A stretch of DNA of 64,000 nucleotides from Ornithinimicrobium sp. CNJ-824 (GCF_001942405.1 NZ_MKKA01000001.1:54007-118006), one strand, 5' to 3'; shown: positions 22,291 to 31,823, numbered from the stretch's first letter. The notes: generated by a model not told the origin, from the sequence alone. Made by a program: numbers and translations.

Positions 22291-22398
22291 GGACCTGTGC
22301 AGGATCCGTGTCCTGGCACGGGACACGCCGCAACGGCAGCTGCACAGTGCACGACACGCCGGGCCAGGACGGCCGCCTGTGCAGGACACGCCGGGGTG
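22291..22398 (-). repeat. Intergenic repeat cluster, copy B
   Basis: Reverse-strand relative of the repeat at 4483-4622. Read on the minus strand it carries CCCGGCGTGTCGTGCAC, CGGCGTGTCCCGTGCC and an outer CCCCGGCGTGTCCTGC unit. The 74-bp core 22291-22364 aligns gaplessly with 4547-4620. It lies between modC and the acyl-CoA dehydrogenase gene. No function is known to me. Confidence 0.78.
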
Positions 22399-22477
22399 CT
22401 CCGGCCGGGCGGTCGCCCGACCACCAGCGCTCCCCCGACTACCTCCTGACGCGGCGTCCGGCGATAGCCTCGGCCCC

Positions 22478-23638
22478 ATGGTGCAACGAGTGCTCCCGAC
22501 CGAGGAGGCGCGCGACCTGCTGGGTCTGGTGCGCGAGATCGCCGACGACCAGCTCCTTCCCCGTGTCGACGAGGCCGAGGAGCAGGCCCGCTTCCCGCGC
22601 GACGTCTTCACGATGCTCGGCCGGGCGGGGCTGCTGTCGCTGCCCTACCCCGAGGAGCAGGGCGGCGGGGGGCAGCCCTACGAGGTGTACCTGCAGGTCG
22701 TCGAGGAGATCGCCCGCGCGTGGATGTCGGTCGCCGTCGGCGTCTCCGTCCACTCCCTGACCTGCTTCCCGCTGGCCACCCAGGGCACGCCCGAGCAGCA
22801 GGAGCGCTGGCTGACCGGGATGCTCTCCGGCGAGCAGCTCGGCGCCTACTGCCTCTCCGAGCCGCAGGCGGGCTCCGACGTCGGGGCGATCCGCACCCGC
22901 GCCCAGAAGGAGAGCACGGCCGACGGGGCCAGCTACGTCGTCACCGGGACCAAGGCGTGGATCAGCCACGCCGGGCACGCCGACTTCTACACGCTGTTCG
23001 CCCGCACGTCCGACGACGGCGGTCGGGGGCTGTCGTGCTTCCACGTCCCGGCGGACGTGGAGGGGCTGAGCTTCGCCGAGCCCGAGCGCAAGATGGGGAT
23101 GCGCGCGGCCACGGTGCGCGAGGTCCTCCTCGACGGCGTCCGGCTCGGCGAGGAGCACCGGATCGGCGCCGAGGGTCAGGGCATGCAGCTCGCGCTGGCG
23201 GCGCTCGACTCCGGCCGCCTCGGCATCGCCGCCGCCGCCACCGGACTGGCCCAGCGTGCCCTGGAGGTCTCGGCCGCCTACGCCGCCGAGCGCGAGCAGT
23301 TCGGCCGGCCGATCGCCGACAACCAGGGCCTGGCGTTCAAGCTCGCCGACATGGCCGCGGCCGTCGGCTCGGCCCGCGCGACCTACCTGCACGCGGCCCG
23401 GCTCAAGGACGCCGGCCAGCCGCACACCCAGGAGGCCTCGATCGCCAAGCTCGTGGCCACCGACGCCGCGATGCGGGTCACGACCGAGGCCGTCCAGGTG
23501 CTCGGCGGCTACGGCTACACCACCGACTTCCCGGTCGAGCGCTTCATGCGCGAGGCCAAGGTGACCCAGATCTTCGAGGGCACCAACCAGATCCAGCGGC
23601 TGGTGATCTCCCGCCAGCTGCTCTCCGAGTTCCGCTGA
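22478..23638 (+). CDS. Acyl-CoA dehydrogenase
   Basis: FAD-dependent acyl-CoA dehydrogenase of 386 residues, removing two hydrogens in beta-oxidation or branched-chain acid breakdown. Family motifs are [17 protein letters not shown] (FAD/substrate), [37 protein letters not shown], and the C-terminal [35 protein letters not shown]. That last stretch holds the catalytic Glu (FEGTN). The following SDR fits a beta-oxidation pair. Chain-length preference cannot be read from sequence. Confidence 0.92.
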   Translation: MVQRVLPTEEARDLLGLVREIADDQLLPRVDEAEEQARFPRDVFTMLGRAGLLSLPYPEEQGGGGQPYEVYLQVVEEIARAWMSVAVGVSVHSLTCFPLATQGTPEQQERWLTGMLSGEQLGAYCLSEPQAGSDVGAIRTRAQKESTADGASYVVTGTKAWISHAGHADFYTLFARTSDDGGRGLSCFHVPADVEGLSFAEPERKMGMRAATVREVLLDGVRLGEEHRIGAEGQGMQLALAALDSGRLGIAAAATGLAQRALEVSAAYAAEREQFGRPIADNQGLAFKLADMAAAVGSARATYLHAARLKDAGQPHTQEASIAKLVATDAAMRVTTEAVQVLGGYGYTTDFPVERFMREAKVTQIFEGTNQIQRLVISRQLLSEFR

Positions 23639-23691
23639 CCGGACGTCCCCGCACCCACCCGTCCGACCGACAAGCACCCGAAAGGCCCCCC

Positions 23692-24471
23692 ATGCACATC
23701 ACCGACCGCACCGTCGCCCTCGTCACCGGAGGCGCGTCCGGGCTCGGCGAGCAGACCGCCCGACGGCTGCTGGCCGACGGGGCCCAGGTCGTGCTCGTCG
23801 ACCTGCCCGGCGGACGCGGCGAGGAGCTGGCCGCCGAGCTGGGCGACCGGGCGCACTTCGCCCCGGCCGACGTGCGGGACGAGGAGCAGGTCGCCGCCGC
23901 GGTCGCCACGGCCGCCGGCCTGGGCGAGCTGCGCGTCGTCGTGGCCTGCGCCGGCGTGGCCACCCCCGGGCGGATCCTGTCCAGGCGCGGCGTCCTGCCG
24001 TTGGAGACCTACCGCACCGTGGTGGAGATCAACCTGGTCGGCACGTTCAACGTGCTGCGCCTGGCCGCCGAGCAGATGGCCACCAACGAGCCGGTCGAGG
24101 ACGACCGCGGTCTCGGCGACCGCGGGGTCGTGGTCACCACCGCCTCCGTCGCCGCCTTCGACGGGCAGGTCGGCCAGGCCGCCTACGCCTCGTCCAAGGC
24201 CGGCGTCGCCGGGCTGACCCTCACCGCGGCCCGTGACCTGGCCGACAGGGCGATCCGGGTCATGTGCATCGCCCCCGGCGTCTTCGAGACCCCGATGATG
24301 GCCGGGATGCTCGAGGGCGTGAAGGAGTCGCTCGAGGCGCTCGTGCCCCACCCCGCCCGGCTGGGCAGGCCCCAGGAGTATGCCGCGCTCGTGGCCCACA
24401 TCGTGGAGAACCCGCTGCTCAACGGCGAGGTCATCCGTCTCGACGGGGCCCTGCGGATGCCGCCCCGCTGA
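23692..24471 (+). CDS. SDR oxidoreductase, 3-hydroxyacyl-CoA dehydrogenase type 2-like
   Basis: NAD-dependent short-chain dehydrogenase of 259 residues. The cofactor motif is [12 protein letters not shown], and the catalytic Ser, Tyr and Lys lie in [23 protein letters not shown]. The segment [30 protein letters not shown] is characteristic of HSD17B10-type 3-hydroxyacyl-CoA dehydrogenases. It lies 53 bp after the acyl-CoA dehydrogenase on the same strand, so the two probably act in successive oxidation steps. Confidence 0.88.
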   Translation: MHITDRTVALVTGGASGLGEQTARRLLADGAQVVLVDLPGGRGEELAAELGDRAHFAPADVRDEEQVAAAVATAAGLGELRVVVACAGVATPGRILSRRGVLPLETYRTVVEINLVGTFNVLRLAAEQMATNEPVEDDRGLGDRGVVVTTASVAAFDGQVGQAAYASSKAGVAGLTLTAARDLADRAIRVMCIAPGVFETPMMAGMLEGVKESLEALVPHPARLGRPQEYAALVAHIVENPLLNGEVIRLDGALRMPPR

Positions 24472-24483
24472 GGGGCGCGCACG

Positions 24484-24978
24484 TCATACCCCCGTGTGCC
24501 AGCGCCGCAGGCGCTCCAGCTCCGACGGGGGCACCCCGAGCAGGGTGACCAGGCTGCCGTCCGCGAGCAGCGCCTGCACCCGCCAGGCCCGCTCGCCCGG
24601 GGCGTCGGGCCGCAGGTCGAGGATGTCCGACCGGGTCAGCCGGCGCACCTTCCGGCCCTCGGTCAGCACGATCGCGTCCTCCTCGAGGCGGGTGCCGCTG
24701 TGCTCGTGGCGGCTCGCCCAGACGAGGAAGACGCCGTAGGCCGCCCAGACCACGACGACGGTCAGGCCGACCGGCCCCGGGCTGGTCAGGGCCAGGGCGA
24801 GCACCGCGCTGAGCACGACGGCCACACCCAGGGCCGCCCGGAGGTCGGCAACCACCGGGGCTGCATGAGCCACTCGTCGGTCGGGGACCCGGTGGGGCCG
24901 GAGCGTCGCACCGGTCCAGCCTAGGACTCCCGGCACAGAAGTACGGTGAAAAGACCACCGAAGGTCGTCAAGCCCCAT
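24484..24978 (-). CDS. Small membrane protein with PH-like C-terminus
   Basis: 164 residues with two close hydrophobic helices (AALGVAVVLSAVLALAL and VGLTVVVVWAAYGVFLVW) followed by a soluble PH-like part (DAIVLTEGRKVRRLTRSDILDL, WRVQALLADGSLVTLLG). GGGAGG lies five bases before the ATG at 24978; a GTG at 24936 is a shorter alternative. The 5' end overlaps the divergent zincin-like gene by 33 bp if both longest starts are used. The 130-residue gene at 25516 has a similar plan. The function is unknown. Confidence 0.68.
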   Translation of the reverse strand: MGLDDLRWSFHRTSVPGVLGWTGATLRPHRVPDRRVAHAAPVVADLRAALGVAVVLSAVLALALTSPGPVGLTVVVVWAAYGVFLVWASRHEHSGTRLEEDAIVLTEGRKVRRLTRSDILDLRPDAPGERAWRVQALLADGSLVTLLGVPPSELERLRRWHTGV

Positions 24979-25485
24979 GGCTGCCTCCCCCGTCCGGCCC
25001 ACCGTCGCACCACCTCCGGCGCAGGGGCGGCCGCGGGCATGGTCGGGCTGGCGCTCCTGCTCGACCTGCCGGTGGACAGCGCCTGGGGCCCCTGGACCGT
25101 CGCCCTCGTCACCGTCCTGGCGTGCCTGGCCTACATGGCGCTGCACGAGCTCACCCACGCCGGGCTGCTCTGGGCGCTGACCGGGACCCGGCCCACGGTC
25201 GGGGTACGCCTGCCCTACCTGGTCACCGGCAGCCAGGCGCTGCTGTCGCGCCGCACGGCGACGACGGTCGCGCTGGGGCCGCTCGTGCTCTGGGGGCTGG
25301 TGCTGCTCGGGCTGCTGGCAGTCGTCCCGGACCAGGTGTTCCTGACGGGCTACGTGCTCGCCGGGCTCAACCTGGCCGGTTCGGCCGGGGACCTGCTCCA
25401 GGCGTGGCGGGTCGGGCGGCTCCCCTCGTCCGCCCTGGTCAGGGACGACGGGCGGCGCACGACGGTCCACCTCCCCACGGACTGA
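24946..25485 (+). CDS. DUF3267-like membrane zincin
   Basis: About 179 residues with four hydrophobic segments and the metalloprotease motif HExxH in MALHELTHAGLLWAL (near residue 68). DUF3267 proteins are predicted membrane-embedded zinc peptidases related to site-2 proteases. The GTG at 24946 has no ribosome site and overlaps the divergent gene; the ATG at 25039 (MVGLALLLDLPVDSA) would remove the overlap and keep all membrane segments, so the start is uncertain. Confidence 0.65.
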   Translation: MKRPPKVVKPHGCLPRPAHRRTTSGAGAAAGMVGLALLLDLPVDSAWGPWTVALVTVLACLAYMALHELTHAGLLWALTGTRPTVGVRLPYLVTGSQALLSRRTATTVALGPLVLWGLVLLGLLAVVPDQVFLTGYVLAGLNLAGSAGDLLQAWRVGRLPSSALVRDDGRRTTVHLPTD

Positions 25486-25515
25486 CGGCCCGACCGGCCG
25501 CCCGGGGCGCGCCCC

Positions 25516-25907
25516 TCACCGCCCCCGCAGCCGGCGCCGCACCTCGCGCACCGCGTCCGCCGGGACCCCGGGCAGGGCCAGCCGGCGACCACCCTCGAGG
25601 ACCGCGACCGCGCCGTTGCGCGTGGATTCCTCGACCACCGTGGTCACCCTCGCGGCGGGCACCTCGACCCGCCGGATGCCGTCGTGGACCGAGAGCCCCT
25701 CCGGCGAGGCCGTCGTGCTCCCTCCGGTGCGCAGGTATGCCGCGACCACCACCCCGAGGACGAGAGCCGGAGCACCAGGCCAAGGACGTCGTCGCCGAGC
25801 CGCACGCCCCCGGCGGTGTAACGGTGGACGGTGACCCCCAGCACGGCGACGAAGGCGAGGAGCAGCGCCCAGGACAGGGCGATGGGACGGTGCCGGACCC
25901 AGGTCAT
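25516..25907 (-). CDS. Small PH-like membrane protein; one frame break
   Basis: The N-terminus MTWVRHRPIALSWALLLAFVAVLGVTVH is one membrane helix. The C-terminus (GLSVHDGIRRVEVPAARVTTVVEESTRNG to REVRRRLRGR) is PH-like. The two lie in different frames. Restoring one G near 25773 gives LVLRALVLGVVVAAYLRTGG, a second helix, and a protein of about 130 residues. It is a relative of the 24484 gene. The function is unknown. Confidence 0.62.
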
Positions 25908-26022
25908 CCCGGCAGCGTAGCCGCGGCCACGGACCCGGCGGTGCACCCTGCGCGAGGCGCGGGGCGCGGGGAGGACCGGCCCCGCGTGCGCGGACGGCGG
26001 GGTGGGGGAAGACTGGGGCGGC

Positions 26023-26949
26023 GTGGACCTGCGCATCTTCACCGAACCCCACCTCGGCGCGACCTACGAGGACCAGCTGCGGCACGCCCGCCTCACCGAG
26101 GAGTGCGGCTTCGGGGCCTGGTTCCGGTCCGACCACTTCCTCTCCCGCGACGGCGCCCCCGGACCGACGGACGCCTGGGTGACCCTGGGAGCGCTGGCCC
26201 GGGAGACGTCCCGGGTCCGGCTGGGCACCCTGGTCACCTCGGTGACCTTCCGGCACGCCGGGCTCACCGCCGTCCAGGTGGCCCAGGTCGACCAGATGAG
26301 CGGCGGCCGGGTGGAGCTGGGGCTGGGGGCCGGGTGGATGGAGGCCGAGCACACCGCCCACGGCGTCCCCTTCCCCGAGGTCGGCACGAGGTTCGACCTG
26401 CTCGAGGACACCCTCCAGGTGGTCACCGGGATGTGGGCCACCCCGCCCGGCGAACTCTTCAACCACCACGGACCGACGGTCACGGTGAGCCGTTCCCCCG
26501 GCCTGCCCAAGCCGGCCCAGCACCCCCGGCCGCCGATCATCCTGGGCGGGAAGGGGGCGCGCCGCACGCCCGCGCTCGCCGCCCGGTTCGCCGACGAGTT
26601 CAACCTGCCGTTCATGGCGGTGGACGAGGGACGCGCGCAGTTCGGCCGGGTGGACCAGGCCTGCCACGCGGCCGGGCGGGACCCGGGGACGGTGCTGCGC
26701 TCCGCCGCGCTGACCGCCGCCGTCGGGCGCGACGAGGCCGAGGTGGCCCGCCGGGTCGGGGCGACCCGTCAGGAGCTCGACCAGCTGCGCGGGCACGGCC
26801 TGGTCGGCACGCCCGACGAGGTCGTGGAGCAGATCGGCCGCTGGCACGAGCGCACCGGGGTGGAGCGGATCTACCTGCAGATGCTCGACCTGGCCGACCT
26901 CGACCACGTCGAGCTGGTGGCCGCCGAGGTGCTGCCCCAGCTCGGCTGA
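26023..26949 (+). CDS. LLM-class (F420-type) oxidoreductase
   Basis: Luciferase-like TIM-barrel flavin/F420 oxidoreductase of 308 residues. MDLRIFTEPHLGATYEDQLRHARLTEECGFGAWFRSDH, LGTLVTSVTFRHAGLTAVQVAQVDQMSGGRVELGLGAGW and PPIILGGKGARRTPALAARFADEFN are the family blocks. Actinobacterial members usually use coenzyme F420. The start GTG at 26023 places the protein at the conserved MDLRIF. The substrate is unknown. Confidence 0.85.
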   Translation: MDLRIFTEPHLGATYEDQLRHARLTEECGFGAWFRSDHFLSRDGAPGPTDAWVTLGALARETSRVRLGTLVTSVTFRHAGLTAVQVAQVDQMSGGRVELGLGAGWMEAEHTAHGVPFPEVGTRFDLLEDTLQVVTGMWATPPGELFNHHGPTVTVSRSPGLPKPAQHPRPPIILGGKGARRTPALAARFADEFNLPFMAVDEGRAQFGRVDQACHAAGRDPGTVLRSAALTAAVGRDEAEVARRVGATRQELDQLRGHGLVGTPDEVVEQIGRWHERTGVERIYLQMLDLADLDHVELVAAEVLPQLG

Positions 26950-26990
26950 GCCGCCGGCACCCGTCGTCGTTCGCCGGGCCGGCCGCGCCC

Positions 26991-27010
26991 CCGCGGGGGC
27001 ACCCCCGCGG
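26991..27010. terminator. Hairpin between the convergent LLM and gabT-like genes
   Basis: CCGCGGGGG and CCCCCGCGG are perfect nine-base arms around a CA, so the real loop opens a pair or two. It lies in the 91-bp gap between convergent stop codons and could serve both directions. Confidence 0.6.
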
Positions 27011-27040
27011 CGCACCCGGGCGGGGCGCCCGCGCGTCCGC

Positions 27041-28291
27041 TCAGGACGTGGCCGCCACCGCCTCCTCCCACACGCTCAGCGCCTCGTCGACGAGCTGGTC
27101 GTCGACGACCAGGGCCGGGATGAACCGCACGACCTGGCCCCACGCGCCGCAGGTGAGCAGCAGCAGCCCGCGCCGGGCGGCCTCCTGCTGCGCGGCGGAG
27201 GCGGCAGCCCCGTCCGGGCGACCGTCCGCGTCCCGGAACTCGCAGCCCAGCATCAGGCCCAGCCCCCGCACGTCGGTGATCCGCCCGTGCGCCGACGCCA
27301 CCTGCTCCAGGCCGGCGCGCAGCTGCTCGCCGCGCACCGCGGCGTTGTGCACCAGCCCCTCGTCCTTGATGACGTCGAGGGTGGCCAGGGCGGCCGCGCA
27401 GGCCACCGCGTTGGCCCCGTAGGTACCGCCCTGGGAGCCGGGCCAGGCCTTGGCCATCAGCTCCTCGGAGGCGGCGATCCCCGAGAGCGGGAAGCCGGAG
27501 GCCAGCCCCTTGGCGGTGACGAGGACGTCGGGGCGGCCGTCGAAGTGGTCGTGCCCCCAGAACTTGCCGGTGCGCCCCCAGCCGGTCTGCACCTCGTCGA
27601 GCACGAGCAGGATGCCGTGGCGGTCGGCCCGCTCCCGCAGGCCGGCGAGGAACTCGGTGCTGGCCGGGACGTAGCCGCCCTCGCCGAGCACCGGCTCGAC
27701 AACGAACGCCGCCGTGTCCGCCGGGGCGCTGATCGTCTGCAGGGTGTAGTCGAGCTGCTCGAGCGCGAACCGGGTCGCCTCCTCCCGGCTCCAGCCGTAG
27801 TGGGTGGGGTCCGGGAAGGGGGAGACCACCACGCCCGGCATGAGCGGGGAGAACCCGGAGCGGAACCGGGTGCCGGAGGTCGTCATCGAGGCCGCGGCCA
27901 CGGTCCGGCCGTGGAAGCCGCCGTGGAAGACCACGACGTTGGGCCGGCCGGTCGCCTGGCGCACCAGGCGCAGGGCCGCCTCGACGGCCTCCGAGCCGGA
28001 GTTGGCGAAGAACATCCGGTCCAGGCCGGCCGGCAGCACCTCCCCCATCCGCTCGGTCAGGTCCAGCAGCGGCCGGTGCATCACGGTCGTGTACTGCGCG
28101 TGGATGATCTTTCCGACCTGCTCCTGGGCGGCGGCGACCACGCGCGGATGGCAGTGGCCGGTGCTGGTCACGCCGATCCCGGCGGTGAAGTCCAGGTGGC
28201 GCCGACCCTCCTCGTCGAAGATGAGCGCACCCTCCCCACGGGCGGCGACCACGCCCGTGGCCTGCTTGAGCACCGGTGACAACGACGTCAC
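27041..28291 (-). CDS. Class III aminotransferase (GabT/DoeD-like)
   Basis: PLP enzyme of 416 residues. FFANSGSEAVEAALRLVRQATGR and FHGGFHGRTVAAASMT bind PLP phosphate, LVLDEVQTGWGRTGKFWGHDHF holds the PLP Asp, and the Schiff-base Lys lies in VTAKGLASGFPLSGI. Such enzymes transaminate 4-aminobutyrate or 2,4-diaminobutyrate. It is divergent from a semialdehyde dehydrogenase over a palindromic operator, which gives an omega-amino acid to semialdehyde to acid sequence. The neighbouring ectoine-hydrolase-like gene makes diaminobutyrate a candidate substrate; 4-aminobutyrate is the conservative alternative. Confidence 0.85.
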   Translation of the reverse strand: MTSLSPVLKQATGVVAARGEGALIFDEEGRRHLDFTAGIGVTSTGHCHPRVVAAAQEQVGKIIHAQYTTVMHRPLLDLTERMGEVLPAGLDRMFFANSGSEAVEAALRLVRQATGRPNVVVFHGGFHGRTVAAASMTTSGTRFRSGFSPLMPGVVVSPFPDPTHYGWSREEATRFALEQLDYTLQTISAPADTAAFVVEPVLGEGGYVPASTEFLAGLRERADRHGILLVLDEVQTGWGRTGKFWGHDHFDGRPDVLVTAKGLASGFPLSGIAASEELMAKAWPGSQGGTYGANAVACAAALATLDVIKDEGLVHNAAVRGEQLRAGLEQVASAHGRITDVRGLGLMLGCEFRDADGRPDGAAASAAQQEAARRGLLLLTCGAWGQVVRFIPALVVDDQLVDEALSVWEEAVAATS

Positions 28292-28308
28292 GCCGAACCT
28301 CCTTGATA

Positions 28309-28322
28309 GATTGTCGACAATC
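28309..28322. promoter_or_regulatory. Palindromic operator 1 (GATTGTCGACAATC)
   Basis: A perfect 14-bp palindrome between the divergent aminotransferase and semialdehyde dehydrogenase starts. It is AT-richer than its surroundings. The same palindrome with one central change recurs at 33078-33091. The form fits FCD-type GntR operators, and the likely binder is the regulator at 29849-30535. Confidence 0.75.
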
Positions 28323-28361
28323 AGCGTATCTCAGGGTCTCTCCACGAGGAAGGTGCACACC

Positions 28362-29816
28362 ATGACGCAGTCCGTGACCGGATCGGTCCCCCGTCAGCTG
28401 TTCGTCGGGGGCCGCTGGGTCGACGCCGAGGCCGGCGCGACCTTCCCCGTGCTCAACCCGGCCACCGGCGAGGAGATCGCCCAGGTGGCCGACGCCTCCC
28501 CGGCGGACGCCATGGCGGCGCTGGACGCCGCGGTGGAGGCCCAGCCGGCGTTCGCCGCGACGACGGCGCTGGAGCGGCACGAGATCCTCATGACCGCCTT
28601 CCGGCTGCTGCACGAGCGGATCGAGGACCTGGCCCTGCTCATGACGACCGAGATGGGCAAGCCGCTCAAGGACTCCCGGGGCGAGATCACCTACGCCGCG
28701 GAGTTCTTCCGGCACTTCGCGGCCGAGGCGCTGCGGATCGACGGCGGCTACCAGGCGGCGCCCCAGGGCGGGGCCCGCTTCCTCGTCGCCCGGCAGCCGG
28801 TCGGCCCGTCCCTGCTCATCACTCCGTGGAACTTCCCGATGGCCATGGGCACCCGCAAGATCGGCCCGGCCATCGCCGCGGGGTGCACCAGCGTCGTCAA
28901 GCCCGCCCACCAGACGCCGCTGTCCATGCTGGCGCTCATGGACGTCCTGCGGGAGGCCGGCGTGCCCGACGGGGTGGTCAACTGCTTCACCGCCACGGAC
29001 GCCGGCGGCACGACCGAGCCGCTGATCCGCTCCGGCAAGGCCCGCAAGCTGTCCTTCACCGGGTCGACCCGGGTGGGCCGGATCCTCCTGGAGCAGAGCG
29101 CCGAGAAGGTGCTCCGCACCTCCATGGAGCTCGGCGGCAACGCCCCGTTCGTCGTCTTCGAGGACGCGGACCTGGAGGAGGCGGTCGCCGGGGCGCTGCA
29201 GGCCAAGATGCGCAACATGGGCGAGGCCTGCACGGCGGCCAACCGGATCTACGTGCACGAGTCGCTCATCGAGGAGTTCGGCGCCCGGATGGCCGAGCAG
29301 ATGGGCGCGCTCACCGTCGGCGACGGCACGCACGAGGGCGTCGACGTCGGGCCGCTCGTCGACGAGGCCGGGCTGGAGAAGGTCAGGTCGCTGGTGGCCG
29401 ACGCGGTCGGGCGCGGCGCCACCGTGCTCACCGGCGGCGAGCAGGTCGAGGGGCCCGGCTTCTTCTACCGCCCGACCGTGCTCACCGGGGTGCCGACCGA
29501 CGCAAGGATGGCCGGCGAGGAGATCTTCGGCCCGGTGGCCCCGCTGACCCCGTTCTCCACCGAGGAGGAGGCGGTGCGGCTGGCCAACGACACCGAGTTC
29601 GGGCTCGTCTCCTACGTGTTCACCAACGACCTGCGGCGAGCGCTGCGGGTCGCCGAGGCGCTCGAGAGCGGCATGGTCGGGCTCAACCAGGCCGTCGTGT
29701 CCAACCCGTACGCCCCCTTCGGCGGCATCAAGCAGTCCGGCCTGGGCCGCGAGGGCGGCGCCGAGGGGATCGAGGAGTTCCTGGAGACCAAGTACGTCGG
29801 CATCGCCCTGTCCTGA
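28362..29816 (+). CDS. NAD(P)-dependent succinate/aspartate-semialdehyde dehydrogenase (GabD/DoeC-like)
   Basis: Aldehyde dehydrogenase of 484 residues oxidising an omega-semialdehyde to the acid. ITPWNFPMAMGTRKIGPAIAAGC and the FTGSTRVGR cofactor loop are present. The catalytic Glu lies in MELGGNAPFVVF and the catalytic Cys in NMGEACTAANRIYV. The C-terminal PFGGIKQSGLGREGGAEGIEEFLETKYVG is typical of GabD-type enzymes. It starts 40 bp after operator 1, divergent from the class III aminotransferase; the two are expected to act in sequence. Confidence 0.9.
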   Translation: MTQSVTGSVPRQLFVGGRWVDAEAGATFPVLNPATGEEIAQVADASPADAMAALDAAVEAQPAFAATTALERHEILMTAFRLLHERIEDLALLMTTEMGKPLKDSRGEITYAAEFFRHFAAEALRIDGGYQAAPQGGARFLVARQPVGPSLLITPWNFPMAMGTRKIGPAIAAGCTSVVKPAHQTPLSMLALMDVLREAGVPDGVVNCFTATDAGGTTEPLIRSGKARKLSFTGSTRVGRILLEQSAEKVLRTSMELGGNAPFVVFEDADLEEAVAGALQAKMRNMGEACTAANRIYVHESLIEEFGARMAEQMGALTVGDGTHEGVDVGPLVDEAGLEKVRSLVADAVGRGATVLTGGEQVEGPGFFYRPTVLTGVPTDARMAGEEIFGPVAPLTPFSTEEEAVRLANDTEFGLVSYVFTNDLRRALRVAEALESGMVGLNQAVVSNPYAPFGGIKQSGLGREGGAEGIEEFLETKYVGIALS

Positions 29817-29849
29817 CGACCGCCGGCCGGCTGACGACCGCCGGCCGGC
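29814..29849. repeat. 18-bp tandem duplication at convergent stop codons
   Basis: TGACGACCGCCGGCCGGC occurs twice head to tail (29814-29831 and 29832-29849). The first copy starts with the stop codon of the dehydrogenase; the second ends at the stop codon of the GntR gene. Each holds the self-complementary GCCGGCCGGC, so the two copies can fold into a 10-bp hairpin with an 8-base loop, a plausible bidirectional terminator. Confidence 0.75.
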
Positions 29850-30535
29850 TACCGCCCTCCGGCCCCGGCCAGGCGGGCGCCCGGGCCGGACGTGGTGAGC
29901 CGGTCGATCGCGTCGACCATGTGCGCGATGAGCAGCCGGTCGGCCTCCTCGGCGCGGCCCTCGCGCACCGCCTCGGCGATCGCCCGGTGCTCCTCCACCC
30001 GTACGAGCGGGTCGGGGTAGGTCTCCTCGAGCGCGTGGATGCACATCCGGGTCTCGGTGAGCAGCGTCTGCTGCATCCGGGACAGCCGCGGGCTGCCGGC
30101 CAGGGCCACCAGCCGCTCGTGGAACTCCACGTCCGCCTCCCCCACCTGCTGCCCGTCCCCCGCACGGGCCGCGGCCTCCATCCGGTCGACCACGGCCAGC
30201 AGCTCCTCCCCGGCCGGAGCCGGGTCGGTCGTCAGCACCCGGCGGGCCGCGGCCCGCTCCACCGCCTGCCGGGCGACGTACATGTCCTCGATGTTCCCGG
30301 GCGTCATCTCGGTGACGAACAGCCCCCGGTTGCGCACGGAGACGAGCAGCCCCTCCTGGGTGAGCCGCTGCATACCCTCCCGCAGGGGGCCGCGGCTCAC
30401 CCCGAGGCGGGCCGCCAGCCGGGCCTCGCTGAGGCGGCTGCCCGGGGCCAGCTCCCCCGCCGCGATCGCCTCCCGGAGCCGGGTGGCGATCATGCTCGGC
30501 GTGGACTCCTGGACGACCGGCGTCAGGGACGTCAT
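29849..30535 (-). CDS. GntR-family regulator, FCD (FadR) subfamily
   Basis: 228 residues. The winged helix (IATRLREAIAAGELAPGSRLSEARLAARLGVSRGPLREGMQRL) is followed by an all-helical FCD ligand domain. Its metal/ligand residues are visible in DVEFHERLVALAGSPRL and EEHRAIAEAVREGRAEEADRLL. The ATG overlaps the stop of the aminotransferase gene. It is the last gene of a minus-strand operon with the M24 protein and aminotransferase, and two identical-type palindromes lie at the divergent promoters of the cluster, so it very likely controls the whole cluster and itself. The effector is unknown. Confidence 0.9.
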   Translation of the reverse strand: MTSLTPVVQESTPSMIATRLREAIAAGELAPGSRLSEARLAARLGVSRGPLREGMQRLTQEGLLVSVRNRGLFVTEMTPGNIEDMYVARQAVERAAARRVLTTDPAPAGEELLAVVDRMEAAARAGDGQQVGEADVEFHERLVALAGSPRLSRMQQTLLTETRMCIHALEETYPDPLVRVEEHRAIAEAVREGRAEEADRLLIAHMVDAIDRLTTSGPGARLAGAGGR

Positions 30536-31754
30536 GGGCGCCCCCCGGCGAGCCGGTCGACGGCCACCCGCAGCCGCTGCACGCCCTCGGCGATCCGGTC
30601 CGGCGGGGTCGAGGCGAAGCACAGGCGCAGCGCGTCGGGGAAGCGACCCTCGGGCGAGAAGGCGTTGCCGGGGATGTAGGCCACCCCCTCCTCCAGGGCG
30701 ACCGGGAACAGCGCCTGCGTGTCGATCGCCGGGTCGAAGGTCACCCACAGGAAGAACCCGCCCTCGGGGTCGGTCCACCGGGCGAGGCCGCCGAAGTGCT
30801 CGGTGAGCGCGGCCTGCATGGCCTCCTTGCGGAGGCGGTACTGCTGCCGCTGCTCGACGAGGTGCGCCTCGAGGTGGCCGCCGCGCAGGAAGGCCGCGAC
30901 GAGCCGCTGCATCGGCAGGTTGGTGCAGGTGTCCATGGCCTGCTTGGCGTTGACGAGCAGCGGCTGCAGCGACGGGTCGGTGTCCACCCAGCCCACCCGC
31001 AGGCCGGGGGCCACGATCTTGGAGAACGTGCGCACCGAGAAGACGAGGGGGTCGCCGGCGGCGAGCTCGTGCAGGCTCGGCAGGGGCTCGCCGGCGAACC
31101 GGAGCATCCCGTAGGGTCGTCGTCGATGACCATGCTGCCCCACTCGCGGGCCAGCTCGAGCAGCTCGCGGCGGCGCTCCAGGGTCATCGTCGCGCCGGAG
31201 GGGTTCTGGAAGGTGGGGATCGTGTAGATCACCTTCGGCCGGCGGCCGAGCCGCAGCGCCTCCTCGCGCAGCGCCACGACCTGCATGCCGTCCCGGTCGA
31301 CGGGCACCTCCAGCAGCTCGGCCTGGTAGGACAGGGCGGTGCCGCTGCCGTTGGTGTAGGTGGGCGACTCGACCGCGACGAGGTCGCCGGGGTCGACGAA
31401 GAGCTTGCAGGCCAGGTCCAGCCCCTGCATGCCGCCGGAGGTGATGGTGAGCCGGTCGGGGGTGGTCGCGTCGGTGGTGCCCTCGAGCATCTCCAGCAGG
31501 GCGTCCCGCAGCGCGGGGTCGCCCTCGGTGGCGGCGTAGTCGAAGGCGTCGTGCGCCTGCGCGCCGATCGCGTCCGCCCCCACCTCGGCCAGGATCTCGG
31601 CGGGGATGGCCTCGCGGGCGGGGCTGCCCATGGCGAAGCGGACGATGTCGTGGGTCTGGGAGGCCAGCAGCGAGGTGCTGGAGTCGATGACCGAGCCGAC
31701 GAGGCCCGAGGTGCGGGCGGCCAGCGGCAACGCGGTCGTGGTGGGGGGAGTCAT
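30532..31754 (-). CDS. Class I/II PLP aminotransferase (LysN/2-aminoadipate type); one frame break
   Basis: Fold-type I aminotransferase. ITSGGMQGLDLACKLFVDPGD, IYTIPTFQNPSGATMTLERR and the Schiff-base Lys in SVRTFSKIVAPGLRVGW match 2-aminoadipate/kynurenine aminotransferase-like proteins. There is no N-terminal winged helix, so it is an enzyme rather than a MocR regulator. The frame breaks near 31117: MVIDDDP runs into TGCSGSP, and restoring one C gives DDPYGMLRFAGE, for 407 residues. It lies between the M24 gene and the GntR gene in one operon. The substrate is unknown. Confidence 0.83.
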
Positions 31755-31823
31755 GGTGGGCCCTCTCGTGGTCGGTCTCGTCGGTCTCGTGCGGGCGGGT
31801 CGGGGGTATGCCGTGGGGCGTGG

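Noticed and set aside
26871..30044. 1057-codon minus-strand frame
   Set aside because: Shadow of the class III aminotransferase and semialdehyde dehydrogenase genes; Arg/Gly/Pro/His-rich with no family motif, while the real genes in other frames are conserved.
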